Of a DNA stretch of 50,795 nt, positions 1-7,503 are shown one piece after another. The notes beneath the pieces are model-generated. The model was not told the origin of the DNA. It was given only the letters and a program-made list of their open reading frames with translations, and did no database searches. Position numbers and translations under genes: made by a program. The stretch is taken from NCBI RefSeq assembly GCF_002256775.1, contig NZ_NCII01000008.1, positions 1 to 50,795 of the forward strand, given 5' to 3'. The stretch's first letter is position 1; each line of letters begins with the position of its first letter. This DNA comes from Novosphingobium sp. 17-62-19 (GTDB lineage Bacteria; Pseudomonadota; Alphaproteobacteria; Sphingomonadales; Sphingomonadaceae).

Positions 1-1
1 G

Positions 2-286
2 CGCGTGCTGCGGGCCTATTCGCCCTATCACAACGTCAAGCAGGGCACGCCCTATCCGGCGGTGCTGGTGACGACGGCGGATACCGATGACCGCGTGGTG
101 CCGGGACACAGCTTCAAATATGCCGCCGCACTGCAGGCCGCTGGACTTGGGCCGAAGCCGCAATTGATCCGCATCGAGACGCGCGCCGGGCATGGATCGG
201 GCAAGCCGGTTTCGAAGCAGATCGAAGAGACGGCGGATGTCTTTGCATTTCTGGCGCACTGGACGGGGCTGAAGCCGAAGGACTGA
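2..286 (+). CDS. Prolyl oligopeptidase (S9A), C-terminal part, cut by window edge
   Basis: The frame is open at the left edge, so the start lies outside the window and only about the last 94 codons are seen. They match the end of an S9A serine peptidase catalytic domain: [18 protein letters not shown] carries the charge-relay Asp and RAGHGSGK the catalytic His. The nucleophile Ser would lie outside. By eye about 60% of residues agree with the C-terminus of the complete gene 77 bp downstream, so the two are tandem paralogues in the same orientation. These enzymes cleave short peptides after proline. Whether this copy is exported cannot be seen. Confidence 0.88.
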   Translation, partial: RVLRAYSPYHNVKQGTPYPAVLVTTADTDDRVVPGHSFKYAAALQAAGLGPKPQLIRIETRAGHGSGKPVSKQIEETADVFAFLAHWTGLKPKD

Positions 287-362
287 CGGGCATTCGGGTA
301 TCTCCCCATGGTTGGACGGGTGTGCTAAGCCACTGAGAACGATGATGTGGGAGCAGGATAGA

Positions 363-2600
363 ATGGGTGCGCGCCTTGCGGGCGTGCTTGCCGCGACGGC
401 GCTTTTCGCGTCGGGCGCGGTGCGCGCGGACGATGGTGCTGAGACGGCCGCGGCTGTGTCGCCAGCAGTCACCACTGGCTCGGCGCAAAAGCCCGTGGTG
501 CCGAACCGACTGGTCCTGCCGCGCAGCGCCTATCCTGAAACGCGCGATGATGGGCTGGTCGAACAAGTGTTTGGTCATCGCGTTGCCGATCCCTATCGCT
601 GGCTTGAGGCCGACCCGCGCAGCGAGCCCAAAGTTGCAGGCTGGATGGCGCAGCAGAATGCGCTTTCGGCGGACTATCTGGCCAAGCTGCCACAGCGCGA
701 CAAGTTTGCGGCGCGTATCCGCAGCCTGTTCGACTACGAACGCTATGGCCTGCCGCGCAAGGCCGGGAGCCGGTATTTCTACACGCGCAACAGCGGCTTG
801 CAGAACCAGTCGGCGCTGTGGGTGCGCAGTGGCGTGGCGGGCAAGCAGCGGTTGCTGCTCGATCCCAATACGTGGAGCGTAGACAGCACGCTGGCGCTGG
901 CGCAGTGGGAGCCTTCGCCGAGCGGCAAGTACGTGGCCTTTGCCGAACAGGAAGCAGGGAGCGACTGGCGGACTTTGCGCGTGGTCGAGGTTGGCACGGG
1001 CAAAGTGTTGGGTGAGCCGGTGCGCTGGGCCAATGATACGGAGATCGCGTGGATTGGCGACGAGGGCTTCCTCTATTCGCGCTTTCCTGAGCCGAAAGCC
1101 GGGCAAGACCCGCGTGCGCCGCGCTACGACAAGGCGGTGTGGTTCCATCGCGTGGGCAGCGGGCAGGCTAGCGATGAACTGGTCCACGCCACGCCCGACC
1201 ATCCTGAATGGAGTCACAAGGCGCAAGTGACCGCTGACGGGCGCTGGGCGGTGATCGTCAGCGAAGTCAGCACCGACCGGCGCAATGCGGTTCATCTGAT
1301 CCAGTTGGACGCGCGCCGCGATGGTGCGTGGAAGGCCGAGGCGCTGGTGCCCGAGATTGCCGACCACTGGAAGCTTGTCGCGGGCATGGGCAACAAGCTG
1401 TGGTTCCTCACCGACCGGGGGGCGGCGAATTTCCATCTGGTGAGCATCGATCTGGCCCGCCCCAAGTTGGGCTGGAAAGTGGTGGTGCCCGAACGCGGCA
1501 ACACGCTGGAAGGCGCGCGGATGATCGGTGACCGGTTCCTGCTGTCTTACCTGAAGGACGGGCAAAGCGTGGCGGTGATGACCGACCGCAAGGGGCAGCC
1601 GGGCACAGCGATCACGCTGAACGGCATTGGCACCGCCAGCGGCTTTGGCGGACGGCCCGGCGATGCCGAGACGTTTTACCAGTTCACCAGTTTCAATATG
1701 CCGCCTGCGATCTATCGCATGGATCTGCGCAGCGGTGCGGTTACGCCATTTGCGGTGCCGAAGATGAGCTTCGATCCGGCAGACTACAGCGTGGAGCAGC
1801 GCGAATTTGCGTCGAAGGACGGGACTAAGGTGCCGCTCTATGTGGTGCGCAAGCGCAGTCTGGCGCAGGCGGGCAAGCCGCTGCCGACACTACTCTATGG
1901 CTATGGCGGGTTCGATATCTCGCTGACACCGGGCTATTCGCCGGTGCGGATGGCGTGGCTGGAAGCGGGCGGGGCGTTTGCGCTGGCCAACATTCGCGGT
2001 GGAGGCGAGTTCGGCAAGGCGTGGCACGAGGCCGGGCGGCGGGACAAGAAGCAGAACAGCTTTGACGATTTCATCGCAGCGGGGGAATACCTTATTTCTC
2101 AAGGCATTGCTGCCAAGGGTGGGCTGGCGGTGCAGGGATCGTCTAACGGCGGGTTGCTGGTGGGCGCGGTGGTCAACCAGCGGCCCGATCTGTTTGCAGC
2201 GGCCAATCCTGATGTGGGTGTGATGGATATGCTGCGGTTCGACCGGTTCACGTCAGGCCGATTCTGGGTGGATGATTATGGCCGCCCTGACCGCGAGGAA
2301 GACTGGCGGACACTGCGCAGTTATTCGCCCTATCACAACATCGCAGGCGGCACGGATTATCCGGCGATCCTTGTGACCACGGGTGAGAACGATGACCGTG
2401 TGGTGCCTGCGCACAGCTTCAAATATGTGGCGGCGCTGCAGACTGCGCTGATCGGGGAGAAGCCGCATCTGCTGCGGGTGGAGCCGCGCGCGGGGCACGG
2501 CGCGGGTAAGCCGGTGGACAAGGTGATCGATAGCGGGGCTGATGTGCTGGCGTTTCTGGCCTATTGGACAGGGTTGCCCGACGGCGCAGAGTGCGACTGA
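363..2600 (+). CDS. Prolyl oligopeptidase, family S9A, exported
   Basis: A complete 745-residue prolyl oligopeptidase, a serine peptidase that hydrolyses short peptides on the carboxyl side of proline. The ATG at 363 is chosen because AGGA lies just upstream and the protein then opens with a clean signal peptide (MGARLAGVLAATALFASG, cleavage near VRA-DD); an in-frame TTG at 312 would bury it. The N-terminal beta-propeller is followed by the alpha/beta hydrolase domain with GSSNGG (nucleophile Ser594), DDRVVP (Asp near 677) and RAGHGAG (His712), so the triad is intact. It follows a truncated-in-view paralogue and is probably periplasmic. The length is normal for exported S9A enzymes. Confidence 0.95.
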   Translation: MGARLAGVLAATALFASGAVRADDGAETAAAVSPAVTTGSAQKPVVPNRLVLPRSAYPETRDDGLVEQVFGHRVADPYRWLEADPRSEPKVAGWMAQQNALSADYLAKLPQRDKFAARIRSLFDYERYGLPRKAGSRYFYTRNSGLQNQSALWVRSGVAGKQRLLLDPNTWSVDSTLALAQWEPSPSGKYVAFAEQEAGSDWRTLRVVEVGTGKVLGEPVRWANDTEIAWIGDEGFLYSRFPEPKAGQDPRAPRYDKAVWFHRVGSGQASDELVHATPDHPEWSHKAQVTADGRWAVIVSEVSTDRRNAVHLIQLDARRDGAWKAEALVPEIADHWKLVAGMGNKLWFLTDRGAANFHLVSIDLARPKLGWKVVVPERGNTLEGARMIGDRFLLSYLKDGQSVAVMTDRKGQPGTAITLNGIGTASGFGGRPGDAETFYQFTSFNMPPAIYRMDLRSGAVTPFAVPKMSFDPADYSVEQREFASKDGTKVPLYVVRKRSLAQAGKPLPTLLYGYGGFDISLTPGYSPVRMAWLEAGGAFALANIRGGGEFGKAWHEAGRRDKKQNSFDDFIAAGEYLISQGIAAKGGLAVQGSSNGGLLVGAVVNQRPDLFAAANPDVGVMDMLRFDRFTSGRFWVDDYGRPDREEDWRTLRSYSPYHNIAGGTDYPAILVTTGENDDRVVPAHSFKYVAALQTALIGEKPHLLRVEPRAGHGAGKPVDKVIDSGADVLAFLAYWTGLPDGAECD

Positions 2601-2728
2601 ATTCGTTCATCTAAGGGTCTCTTTTTATGAACAATGGCTGTCATGCCGGTTCAGCACGATCTCACGCCGAATCAGGCAAACCTTCATGTGTGGCGGGAAA
2701 GGCCCGTCACGGATGAAGGATTGAAGCC

Positions 2729-3310
2729 ATGAAGACATTCTCCAAGGCCCTCGTCGGAACCGTTGCCGCCGCTGCGGTTGCGGTGTCTTCGGCCACCCCG
2801 GCAGTTGCGCGTGACAATCGCGGCGGAATCGATGGTGGTGACATTATTGCAGGCGCGCTGGTGATCGGCGGCATTGCCGCGATTGCGGCGGCCAGCAGCA
2901 ACAATGATCGGAACAGCTATGACCGGATCGGTTATGGCGGGAACGATTGGCGCGGACGCGATGGCTGGAACGATGGCCGGTTTGGCCGCATCGATCCACG
3001 CGCGGCGGTGGCGCAGTGCGTTCAGGCCGCAGAGCGCAACGCCGGACGTGTAAGCTATGGCCGGGCAGATGTGACTGACGTTCGCGATGTACGCAACACC
3101 CGCTACGGCTATGAAGTACGCGGACGGATTGCCGTGAACTCGCGCGGACGGGACTGGCGCGATGGCGATGCCCGTTATGGCCGAGGCTGGAACAACGACT
3201 ATCGCGGCTGGAACACCTCGCTCCGCGGCTATGACAGCGGCTCGTTCAAGTGCAGGATCGAACGTGGGCGGATCGTCCACCTCGACTACAGCGGCATTCG
3301 TGGCCTCTGA
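2729..3310 (+). CDS. Exported Gly-rich protein of unknown function, paralogue 1
   Basis: I do not recognise a named family. The 193-residue product has a signal peptide (MKTFSKALVGTVAAAAVAVS, cleavage near AVA-RD), then GIDGGDIIAGALVIGGIAAI, a short Gly/Ala-rich hydrophobic stretch resembling a glycine zipper. Next comes an Arg/Gly/Asp/Tyr-rich low-complexity linker, and a C-terminal domain with two Cys (QCVQAAER and FKCRIERG) that could form a disulfide. The next gene repeats the same architecture, so this is a tandem duplication. A periplasmic or envelope location is inferred from the signal peptide. The start has GGATTGAAGCC upstream. Confidence 0.85.
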   Translation: MKTFSKALVGTVAAAAVAVSSATPAVARDNRGGIDGGDIIAGALVIGGIAAIAAASSNNDRNSYDRIGYGGNDWRGRDGWNDGRFGRIDPRAAVAQCVQAAERNAGRVSYGRADVTDVRDVRNTRYGYEVRGRIAVNSRGRDWRDGDARYGRGWNNDYRGWNTSLRGYDSGSFKCRIERGRIVHLDYSGIRGL

Positions 3311-3332
3311 TCGGTGAGGACTTACGGGGGCG

Positions 3333-3364
3333 GGCGGTTCAGGCCTCGGAAAGCCTGAACCGCC
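3333..3364 (+). terminator. Perfect 12-bp hairpin between the two paralogues
   Basis: GGCGGTTCAGGC (3333-3344) pairs exactly with 3353-3364 around an 8-nt loop, 23 nt after the upstream stop codon. No T-run follows, so it may be a weak terminator, an mRNA 3'-end stabiliser or an attenuator limiting expression of the second paralogue. Confidence 0.55.
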
Positions 3365-3397
3365 TAGCCGGGTGAAGGGATGGGAAGGGAATTTAGC

Positions 3398-3994
3398 ATG
3401 GCAGGACGCTTTTCAAGGATCGCAGTGACCGCAGCCGGCGTGGCGACTGCGCTTTTGCCTTTGGCAGCCGAAGCGCGGCCTGGCTGGGGTGGCGGCGGCT
3501 GGGGCGGGCGCGGTTGGCACCGTGATCGCGGGATCGACGGTGGCGATGTGCTGGCTGGCATTCTGATCATCGGCGGCATTGCCGCGATTGCCAGCGCCGC
3601 CAGCAACGCCAACCGTAACCAGCGCACCATTCCGCGAGATAACCTGCCACAGGATGATGGCTATCGCTACCAACCACCGCGTCAGGATGAGTGGCGCAGC
3701 GACGGTCGCGTGCAGGACTGGCAGGGCAGCGGGCCGGGCTATAGCGGACAAGTTGGCGATGGGCAGGGCTATCCGCAAGATAGCCGTGGCACGGCCACGC
3801 GTGGACTTGATGGCGCGGTTGATAATTGCGTGACCGAAGCTTCGCGCAGGGATGAGATCGACGAGATCTATGATGCCACGCGCAATGGCAGCGGATACCG
3901 CGTGTCCGGCACACTGCGTAGTGGCGACAATTTTACCTGCGAGGTGAACGCGCAGGGAGGCGTGCTGCTGGACATTCGGCGTAGACCGAATTGA
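3398..3994 (+). CDS. Exported Gly-rich protein of unknown function, paralogue 2
   Basis: This 198-residue protein is a paralogue of the preceding one. The signal peptide (MAGRFSRIAVTAAGVATALL, cleavage near AEA-RP) is followed by a Gly/Trp-rich stretch and then GIDGGDVLAGILIIGGIAAI, nearly the same hydrophobic block as in paralogue 1. A Gln/Asp/Arg-rich linker leads to a C-terminal domain with the same two-Cys pattern (DNCVTEASRR and FTCEVNAQ). The ATG at 3398 is preferred over 3380 because AAGGGA sits at a good distance only for 3398. No function is assignable. The conserved block and C-terminal Cys pair are the parts under constraint. Confidence 0.83.
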   Translation: MAGRFSRIAVTAAGVATALLPLAAEARPGWGGGGWGGRGWHRDRGIDGGDVLAGILIIGGIAAIASAASNANRNQRTIPRDNLPQDDGYRYQPPRQDEWRSDGRVQDWQGSGPGYSGQVGDGQGYPQDSRGTATRGLDGAVDNCVTEASRRDEIDEIYDATRNGSGYRVSGTLRSGDNFTCEVNAQGGVLLDIRRRPN

Positions 3995-4091
3995 GAAGGA
4001 CTCGCATCACGTTTCTTTTTGTGGTCCCTTGCGGCGCGGCGTTCTGCTGATTATCGGCTGATCAAGGCATTCAACAAGGATTCCATGCACC

Positions 4092-4415
4092 ATGACCACA
4101 TTCGACGACCGCGAGAAGGCTTTCGAGGCCAAGTTCGCCCGCGACGAGGAAATGATGTTCCGCGTTCACGCGCGGCGCAACCGCCTGCTGGGCGTGTGGG
4201 CGGCGGAGCGTATGGGCCTGGATGCGGCCGAGACCGAAGCCTATGCCAAGTCCGTCGTGCAGGCCGATTTTGAAGAAGCGGGTGACGAAGACGTGGTCCG
4301 CAAGCTGCTGGGCGATCTGACCTCTGCAGGTATTGAGACCGATGAAGCGGAAATCCGCACCGCGCTTGACGCGAAGTCTGTCGATGCGCGTCGCCAGCTG
4401 ATGGGCGAACCCTGA
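4092..4415 (+). CDS. ATPase inhibitor subunit zeta (DUF1476)
   Basis: The 107-residue, highly charged, mostly helical protein matches DUF1476 from end to end (MTTFDDREKAFEAKFARDEE, RRNRLLGVWAAERMG). In alphaproteobacteria such as Paracoccus this family is the zeta subunit that binds F1-ATPase and blocks ATP hydrolysis. It has no signal peptide or membrane segment and is cytoplasmic. Its stop overlaps the next start (ATGA at 4414-4417 region), so it is translationally coupled to a BolA-family gene, an arrangement that ties it to the iron-sulfur genes that follow. AAGGA lies about 12 nt before the start. Confidence 0.92.
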   Translation: MTTFDDREKAFEAKFARDEEMMFRVHARRNRLLGVWAAERMGLDAAETEAYAKSVVQADFEEAGDEDVVRKLLGDLTSAGIETDEAEIRTALDAKSVDARRQLMGEP

Positions 4416-4648
4416 TGGCGATGCCTGCAGCGGAAATCGAGGCGATGATCCGCGCGGCCTTGCCTGATGCCGAGGTGGAGATCACCGATCTGGCAGGCGA
4501 CGGCGATCACTATGCCGCGCGCGTGGTTTCGGCCAGCTTTGCCGGAATGGCGCGCGTAAAGCAGCACAAGCTCGTTTACGAAGCGCTCGGCGGGCGCATG
4601 GGTGGCGAGCTTCATGCCTTGCAACTGACCACTGCCGTTCCCAATTGA
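4415..4648 (+). CDS. BolA family protein (IbaG-like)
   Basis: A 77-residue BolA-fold protein: AEIEAMIRAALPDAEVEITD at the N-terminus, the KQHKLVYEALGGRMGGELHA core helix, and a conserved His in the KQHK segment that in BolA proteins can help bind a [2Fe-2S] cluster. BolA proteins partner with CGFS monothiol glutaredoxins, and such a glutaredoxin is the next gene. The start overlaps the zeta-subunit stop codon, indicating one transcript. The likely role is Fe-S cluster trafficking in the cytoplasm. The short length favours the IbaG/YrbA type over the longer E. coli BolA. Confidence 0.92.
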   Translation: MAMPAAEIEAMIRAALPDAEVEITDLAGDGDHYAARVVSASFAGMARVKQHKLVYEALGGRMGGELHALQLTTAVPN

Positions 4649-4671
4649 GAGCGGAAAGGAACACCTTCCCC

Positions 4672-4995
4672 ATGTCGACCGACCAGCGCATCTCCGAAAT
4701 CGTCAATGGCAATGACGTCGTCCTGTTCATGAAGGGCACGCCACTGTTTCCGCAGTGCGGCTTTTCCAGCAAGGCGATTGCCATCCTTGAGCATCTGGGC
4801 GTGGAGTACTCCACCGTTGATGTTTTGCAGGACATGGAAATCCGCAGCGGCATCAAGGCGTTCTCGGACTGGCCGACGATCCCGCAGCTCTACGTGAAGG
4901 GCGAATTCGTTGGTGGATCGGATATAATGATGGAGATGTTCCAGGCCGGCGAATTGCAGCAGGTCATGGAAGATTCAGGCGTGAAGGCGGCCTGA
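4672..4995 (+). CDS. grxD: Grx4-type monothiol glutaredoxin
   Basis: A 107-residue monothiol glutaredoxin with the active site CGFS (Cys29), preceded by VVLFMKGTP and followed by the glutathione-binding segments WPTIPQLYVKGEFVGGSDI. This family binds a glutathione-ligated [2Fe-2S] cluster as a homodimer or with BolA, and delivers clusters to target proteins. It lies 23 bp after the BolA gene with AAAGGA upstream of the ATG at 4672; a GTG-like extension to 4645 adds only residues atypical for the family. Two terminators follow, marking the end of the zeta-bolA-grxD unit. Confidence 0.96.
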   Translation: MSTDQRISEIVNGNDVVLFMKGTPLFPQCGFSSKAIAILEHLGVEYSTVDVLQDMEIRSGIKAFSDWPTIPQLYVKGEFVGGSDIMMEMFQAGELQQVMEDSGVKAA

Positions 4996-5008
4996 CGGAC
5001 AATTTGAG

Positions 5009-5033
5009 AGGCGGCAGGGTTCTGCCGCCTTTT
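5009..5033 (+). terminator. Rho-independent terminator 1 after grxD
   Basis: AGGCGGCAG (5009-5017) pairs with CTGCCGCCT (5022-5030) over a GGTT loop, followed by TTT, starting 13 nt after the grxD stop codon. Confidence 0.8.
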
Positions 5034-5046
5034 GGCAAGATCAGGG

Positions 5047-5080
5047 CGCGGTCGGCAAAATGCCGGTTGCGTCTTTTTTT
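5047..5080 (+). terminator. Rho-independent terminator 2 after grxD
   Basis: An 11-bp stem with three G-U pairs (5047-5057 with 5061-5071, AAA loop) is followed by TCTTTTTTT. With the previous hairpin it forms a tandem terminator, suggesting that read-through from the zeta-bolA-grxD unit is tightly blocked. Confidence 0.75.
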
Positions 5081-5107
5081 GGTTCAGCGCGTGGGAAAGT
5101 CCCGGGA

Positions 5108-5164
5108 GAGGCGGAGCCATGGGAGACCGGGGGGACTGGCTCCGCCTCGAGAAGAACTACTCTT
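5108..5164. other. Structured intergenic element: long hairpin plus small hairpin
   Basis: GAGGCGGAGCCA (5108-5119) pairs perfectly with 5137-5148 across a purine-rich 17-nt loop (contains GGGAGACCGGGGGGAC). GAAGA/TCTTC forms a second small hairpin at about 5152-5164. It lies between the tandem terminators and the Nudix gene in a 334-bp gap with no ORF. It could be part of a Nudix leader or of an unrecognised small RNA. I cannot match it to a known RNA family. Confidence 0.45.
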
Positions 5165-5328
5165 CGGGACACGTAAGATAATGCAGGCATCGTGCCAGAA
5201 GAGTCAAGTAACTAAAAACATGAGGTTTTCGTAATTTTCGCCTGATCCATCCGGCGCGAGTTGTAAATTCATCCGACATAAGTGGCGGGCTTGGCAATCG
5301 ATCCGCGCTGGACCATGGTGCAAGTGTA

Positions 5329-6123
5329 ATGGAAACGCATGACATAGAGCCGGAGAACTGGCTGGCAAATACGGTCCCGGCAGCCACGACTGTCATTTTT
5401 CGGCGCGATCCTGAAGGTGGACCTGCGCAGATCCTGATGGTGGAGCGCAATGCCAGCCTGGTGTTCGCGGGCGGCGCCACGGTGTTTCCGGGGGGCAAGG
5501 TCGACCCTGCTGATCGCGAACTGGCCGCGCGCATCGCCGGGGATGGCGCTGACCTTGACGATCTGGCCGCGCGGGTGGCTGCGGTGCGTGAAACGCTGGA
5601 GGAGACCGGGCTAGTCGTGGGGATCGAAGGCGTGGTCGATGGCGCGATTGCGGCTGAGGCGCGCCGAATGCTGATTTCATTGGGCGATCTGGGCAGCGTG
5701 CTTGACGCATATGGATGGTCGCTCGCGCCCGAACGACTGATAGCGTTTGCGCGATGGTGGCCAAAACACCGAACTGAAAGAATTTTCGACACCCGCTTCT
5801 ATCTTGCCGATCTGGGCACTGGGGCGGTTGATATTGAAGTGGACGCGACCGAGAACCGACACATGTTCTGGGCAAGTGCGCGCGGCGCGCTCGATCTGGC
5901 GGCGGAAGGCAAGATCAAGATCATCTTCCCCACACGCCTCAATCTTGAGCGGTTGGCCCAGTTCACCACATTTGAGGAAACGCGGGCTCATGCGGAGGTG
6001 ACGCCGGTCGCGACAATCAGTCCGTTCATGGAGCAGCACGAGGGCAAGCCGTGGCTGATGATCCCTGACAATTTGGGGTATCCGGTGCGAGGGGAGCCGC
6101 TGGAGCGGGCGCAGCGGGGATGA
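5329..6123 (+). CDS. Nudix hydrolase, NUDT7/8/19-like
   Basis: A 264-residue Nudix hydrolase expected to cleave nucleoside-diphosphate-linked compounds; the long form resembles the CoA/acyl-CoA diphosphatase group. The Nudix box is visible as VFPGGKV near residue 50 and REXXEEXG (AAVRETLEETGLVV) near residue 88. An insertion of about 20 residues between the two halves is typical of the NUDT19-like subgroup. There is no signal peptide. The start at 5329 has no clear Shine-Dalgarno. The gene stands alone after the grxD terminators, and the substrate cannot be read from sequence. Confidence 0.88.
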   Translation: METHDIEPENWLANTVPAATTVIFRRDPEGGPAQILMVERNASLVFAGGATVFPGGKVDPADRELAARIAGDGADLDDLAARVAAVRETLEETGLVVGIEGVVDGAIAAEARRMLISLGDLGSVLDAYGWSLAPERLIAFARWWPKHRTERIFDTRFYLADLGTGAVDIEVDATENRHMFWASARGALDLAAEGKIKIIFPTRLNLERLAQFTTFEETRAHAEVTPVATISPFMEQHEGKPWLMIPDNLGYPVRGEPLERAQRG

Positions 6124-6189
6124 TAGGCGATAGTGCTTAGTCGGTGCAGCCGAATGCGTTGAGGATTTGCGGGCAGTGTTGCTGGACCA

Positions 6190-6495
6190 ATGCTCATGCA
6201 AAAACGCGAAGCCATGTCCAGAACACCTGCTTTGTCCCAACCGCCGCCCTTGCACACATCCGAAAGGCTGCTGCCTGAAGGGACCGCGCCACGCCTTGCA
6301 GACGAGGCGGAGGCGCCTATCGATTCGCCGGTTCATGCGCTGCAACGCGAGCTTGCCCGGCTTCAACCCGTTGTCGATGGGGGTGATTCGCAGCGGCGCA
6401 AGGCGTCAGGCTGGGTGCGGCTTGGGCTGCCATTGATCCTGTCGATCGGGCTTTGGTTTGTAATCATTCAGATTATCGGAACGCTCTGGCATTAG
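6190..6495 (+). CDS. Small C-tail-anchored membrane protein, unknown function
   Basis: A 101-residue ORF with a Pro/Glu-rich, probably disordered N-terminal region, a short amphipathic helix (HALQRELARLQPVV) and a single hydrophobic C-terminal segment (VRLGLPLILSIGLWFVIIQI) ending four residues from the stop. This pattern implies a cytoplasmic domain anchored by its tail. Three in-frame ATGs (6190, 6196, 6214) are possible and none has a strong ribosome binding site. No family is recognised. It is followed 49 bp later by another small membrane protein. Confidence 0.6.
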   Translation: MLMQKREAMSRTPALSQPPPLHTSERLLPEGTAPRLADEAEAPIDSPVHALQRELARLQPVVDGGDSQRRKASGWVRLGLPLILSIGLWFVIIQIIGTLWH

Positions 6496-6544
6496 GAAAT
6501 ACCACGTAACGAATTGTTGAGACGCTGACCGATATGCAAGCGCT

Positions 6545-7012
6545 ATGCAAAGCCCACTCGACAAACTGACCCCTGAACAGATCTCTCGCAAAGCACGTGT
6601 GGTTGCGGTGATCACCGCACTCGCGCTTGGCCTCGGCTATGTCAGTGATTTTCTGACACCCGTGTCGTCCGGCATCGGGGCATTCTTGCTGACATGCTCG
6701 ATCCTGCTGGCCGCTCCGCGCCAACGAGCGACGGAATTACTGGGCGCTGTGGCCGTCTGGCTGTGCTTTGCGGAATTTCTGTCAACGATCGATAGTGGTG
6801 AGTTCCAGATATGGCGGCTTTCAGTTGCAGTCGCCACACTGGGCGTGGCGATGGCGGTGCTGCGCGTACAACATTTGCGCACACTGATGCGCACCAGCCC
6901 GGGAACTGTGGTGGCAGATCTCGACCGGCGCACTGTTGGCGGCATTGGCGTGCTGCCGCGCAGTGATGCGCAATTGGCCGAACTGCGTGGTGAGGAAGCC
7001 ACCAGCTATTAA
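6545..7012 (+). CDS. Small integral membrane protein, unknown function
   Basis: A 155-residue protein with about four predicted transmembrane helices between residues 20 and 105 (VVAVITALALGLGYVSDFL, GIGAFLLTCSILLAA, LLGAVAVWLCFAEFL, LSVAVATLGVAMAVL) and a hydrophilic C-terminal tail of about 45 residues. I do not recognise the family. It ends 53 bp before the convergent ModE-type gene. There are no motifs for transport or catalysis. Confidence 0.65.
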   Translation: MQSPLDKLTPEQISRKARVVAVITALALGLGYVSDFLTPVSSGIGAFLLTCSILLAAPRQRATELLGAVAVWLCFAEFLSTIDSGEFQIWRLSVAVATLGVAMAVLRVQHLRTLMRTSPGTVVADLDRRTVGGIGVLPRSDAQLAELRGEEATSY

Positions 7013-7064
7013 GGCCAAAGTGCAAAGACCCTGAAATGCGAAAGCCAAACTCCTGATCGGATGC

Positions 7065-7436
7065 CTAGGCCTTTTGACTAACCTTTGGCTCTGCAAGCAT
7101 CGCTTTGGCCAGGGCGCTGTAGTCCGGGCCATCTGAGGTTCCTTGCAGCTTTGCCTGCAAGTTGCGGTAGTGCATCAGCACCTCCTGACCAAACGCGGTC
7201 ACTTTCGCCCCACCGCCCTTGGCACTGCCGGGTGTGGTTTCGACCAGCGGTTCACGCCAACAACGGTTCATGGTGTCTACCAGCAGCCATGCTCGGCGGT
7301 AGCTCATGTCCATTTGGCGGGCAGCGGCGGAGATTGAGCCTGCGTGGATGATAGCATCAAGCAAGTCGGCCTTGCCCGGACCCATGGCGATTTCATCGCC
7401 GCAGTAGAGCTGGATCTTGAGTTTGAGGCGCTGCAT
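7065..7436 (-). CDS. ModE-type winged-helix regulator without molybdate-binding domain
   Basis: A 123-residue protein equal to the N-terminal DNA-binding domain of ModE: LLDAIIHAGSISAAARQMDM followed by SYRRAWLLVDTMNRCWREPL and the wing KGGGAKVTAFGQEVL. Full ModE carries two Mop domains for molybdate sensing; none is present here, so the signal it senses is unknown. The ATG at 7436 is preferred to an upstream TTG (7490) because family members start at about MQRLKLKIQL. It is divergent from an aminotransferase gene 67 bp away, so autoregulation or control of that gene is possible. No molybdate transport genes are in the window. Confidence 0.85.
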   Translation of the reverse strand: MQRLKLKIQLYCGDEIAMGPGKADLLDAIIHAGSISAAARQMDMSYRRAWLLVDTMNRCWREPLVETTPGSAKGGGAKVTAFGQEVLMHYRNLQAKLQGTSDGPDYSALAKAMLAEPKVSQKA

Positions 7437-7503
7437 CGGCGCGCAGGTTATCGGCCCTGCCGCCGACCTTGCAACTTGTTTCGGCGGCAACTAGGCCGAT
7501 GGA

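Noticed and set aside
114-1565. Minus-strand frame of 483 codons
   Set aside because: Antisense to the prolyl oligopeptidase genes and spans across both.
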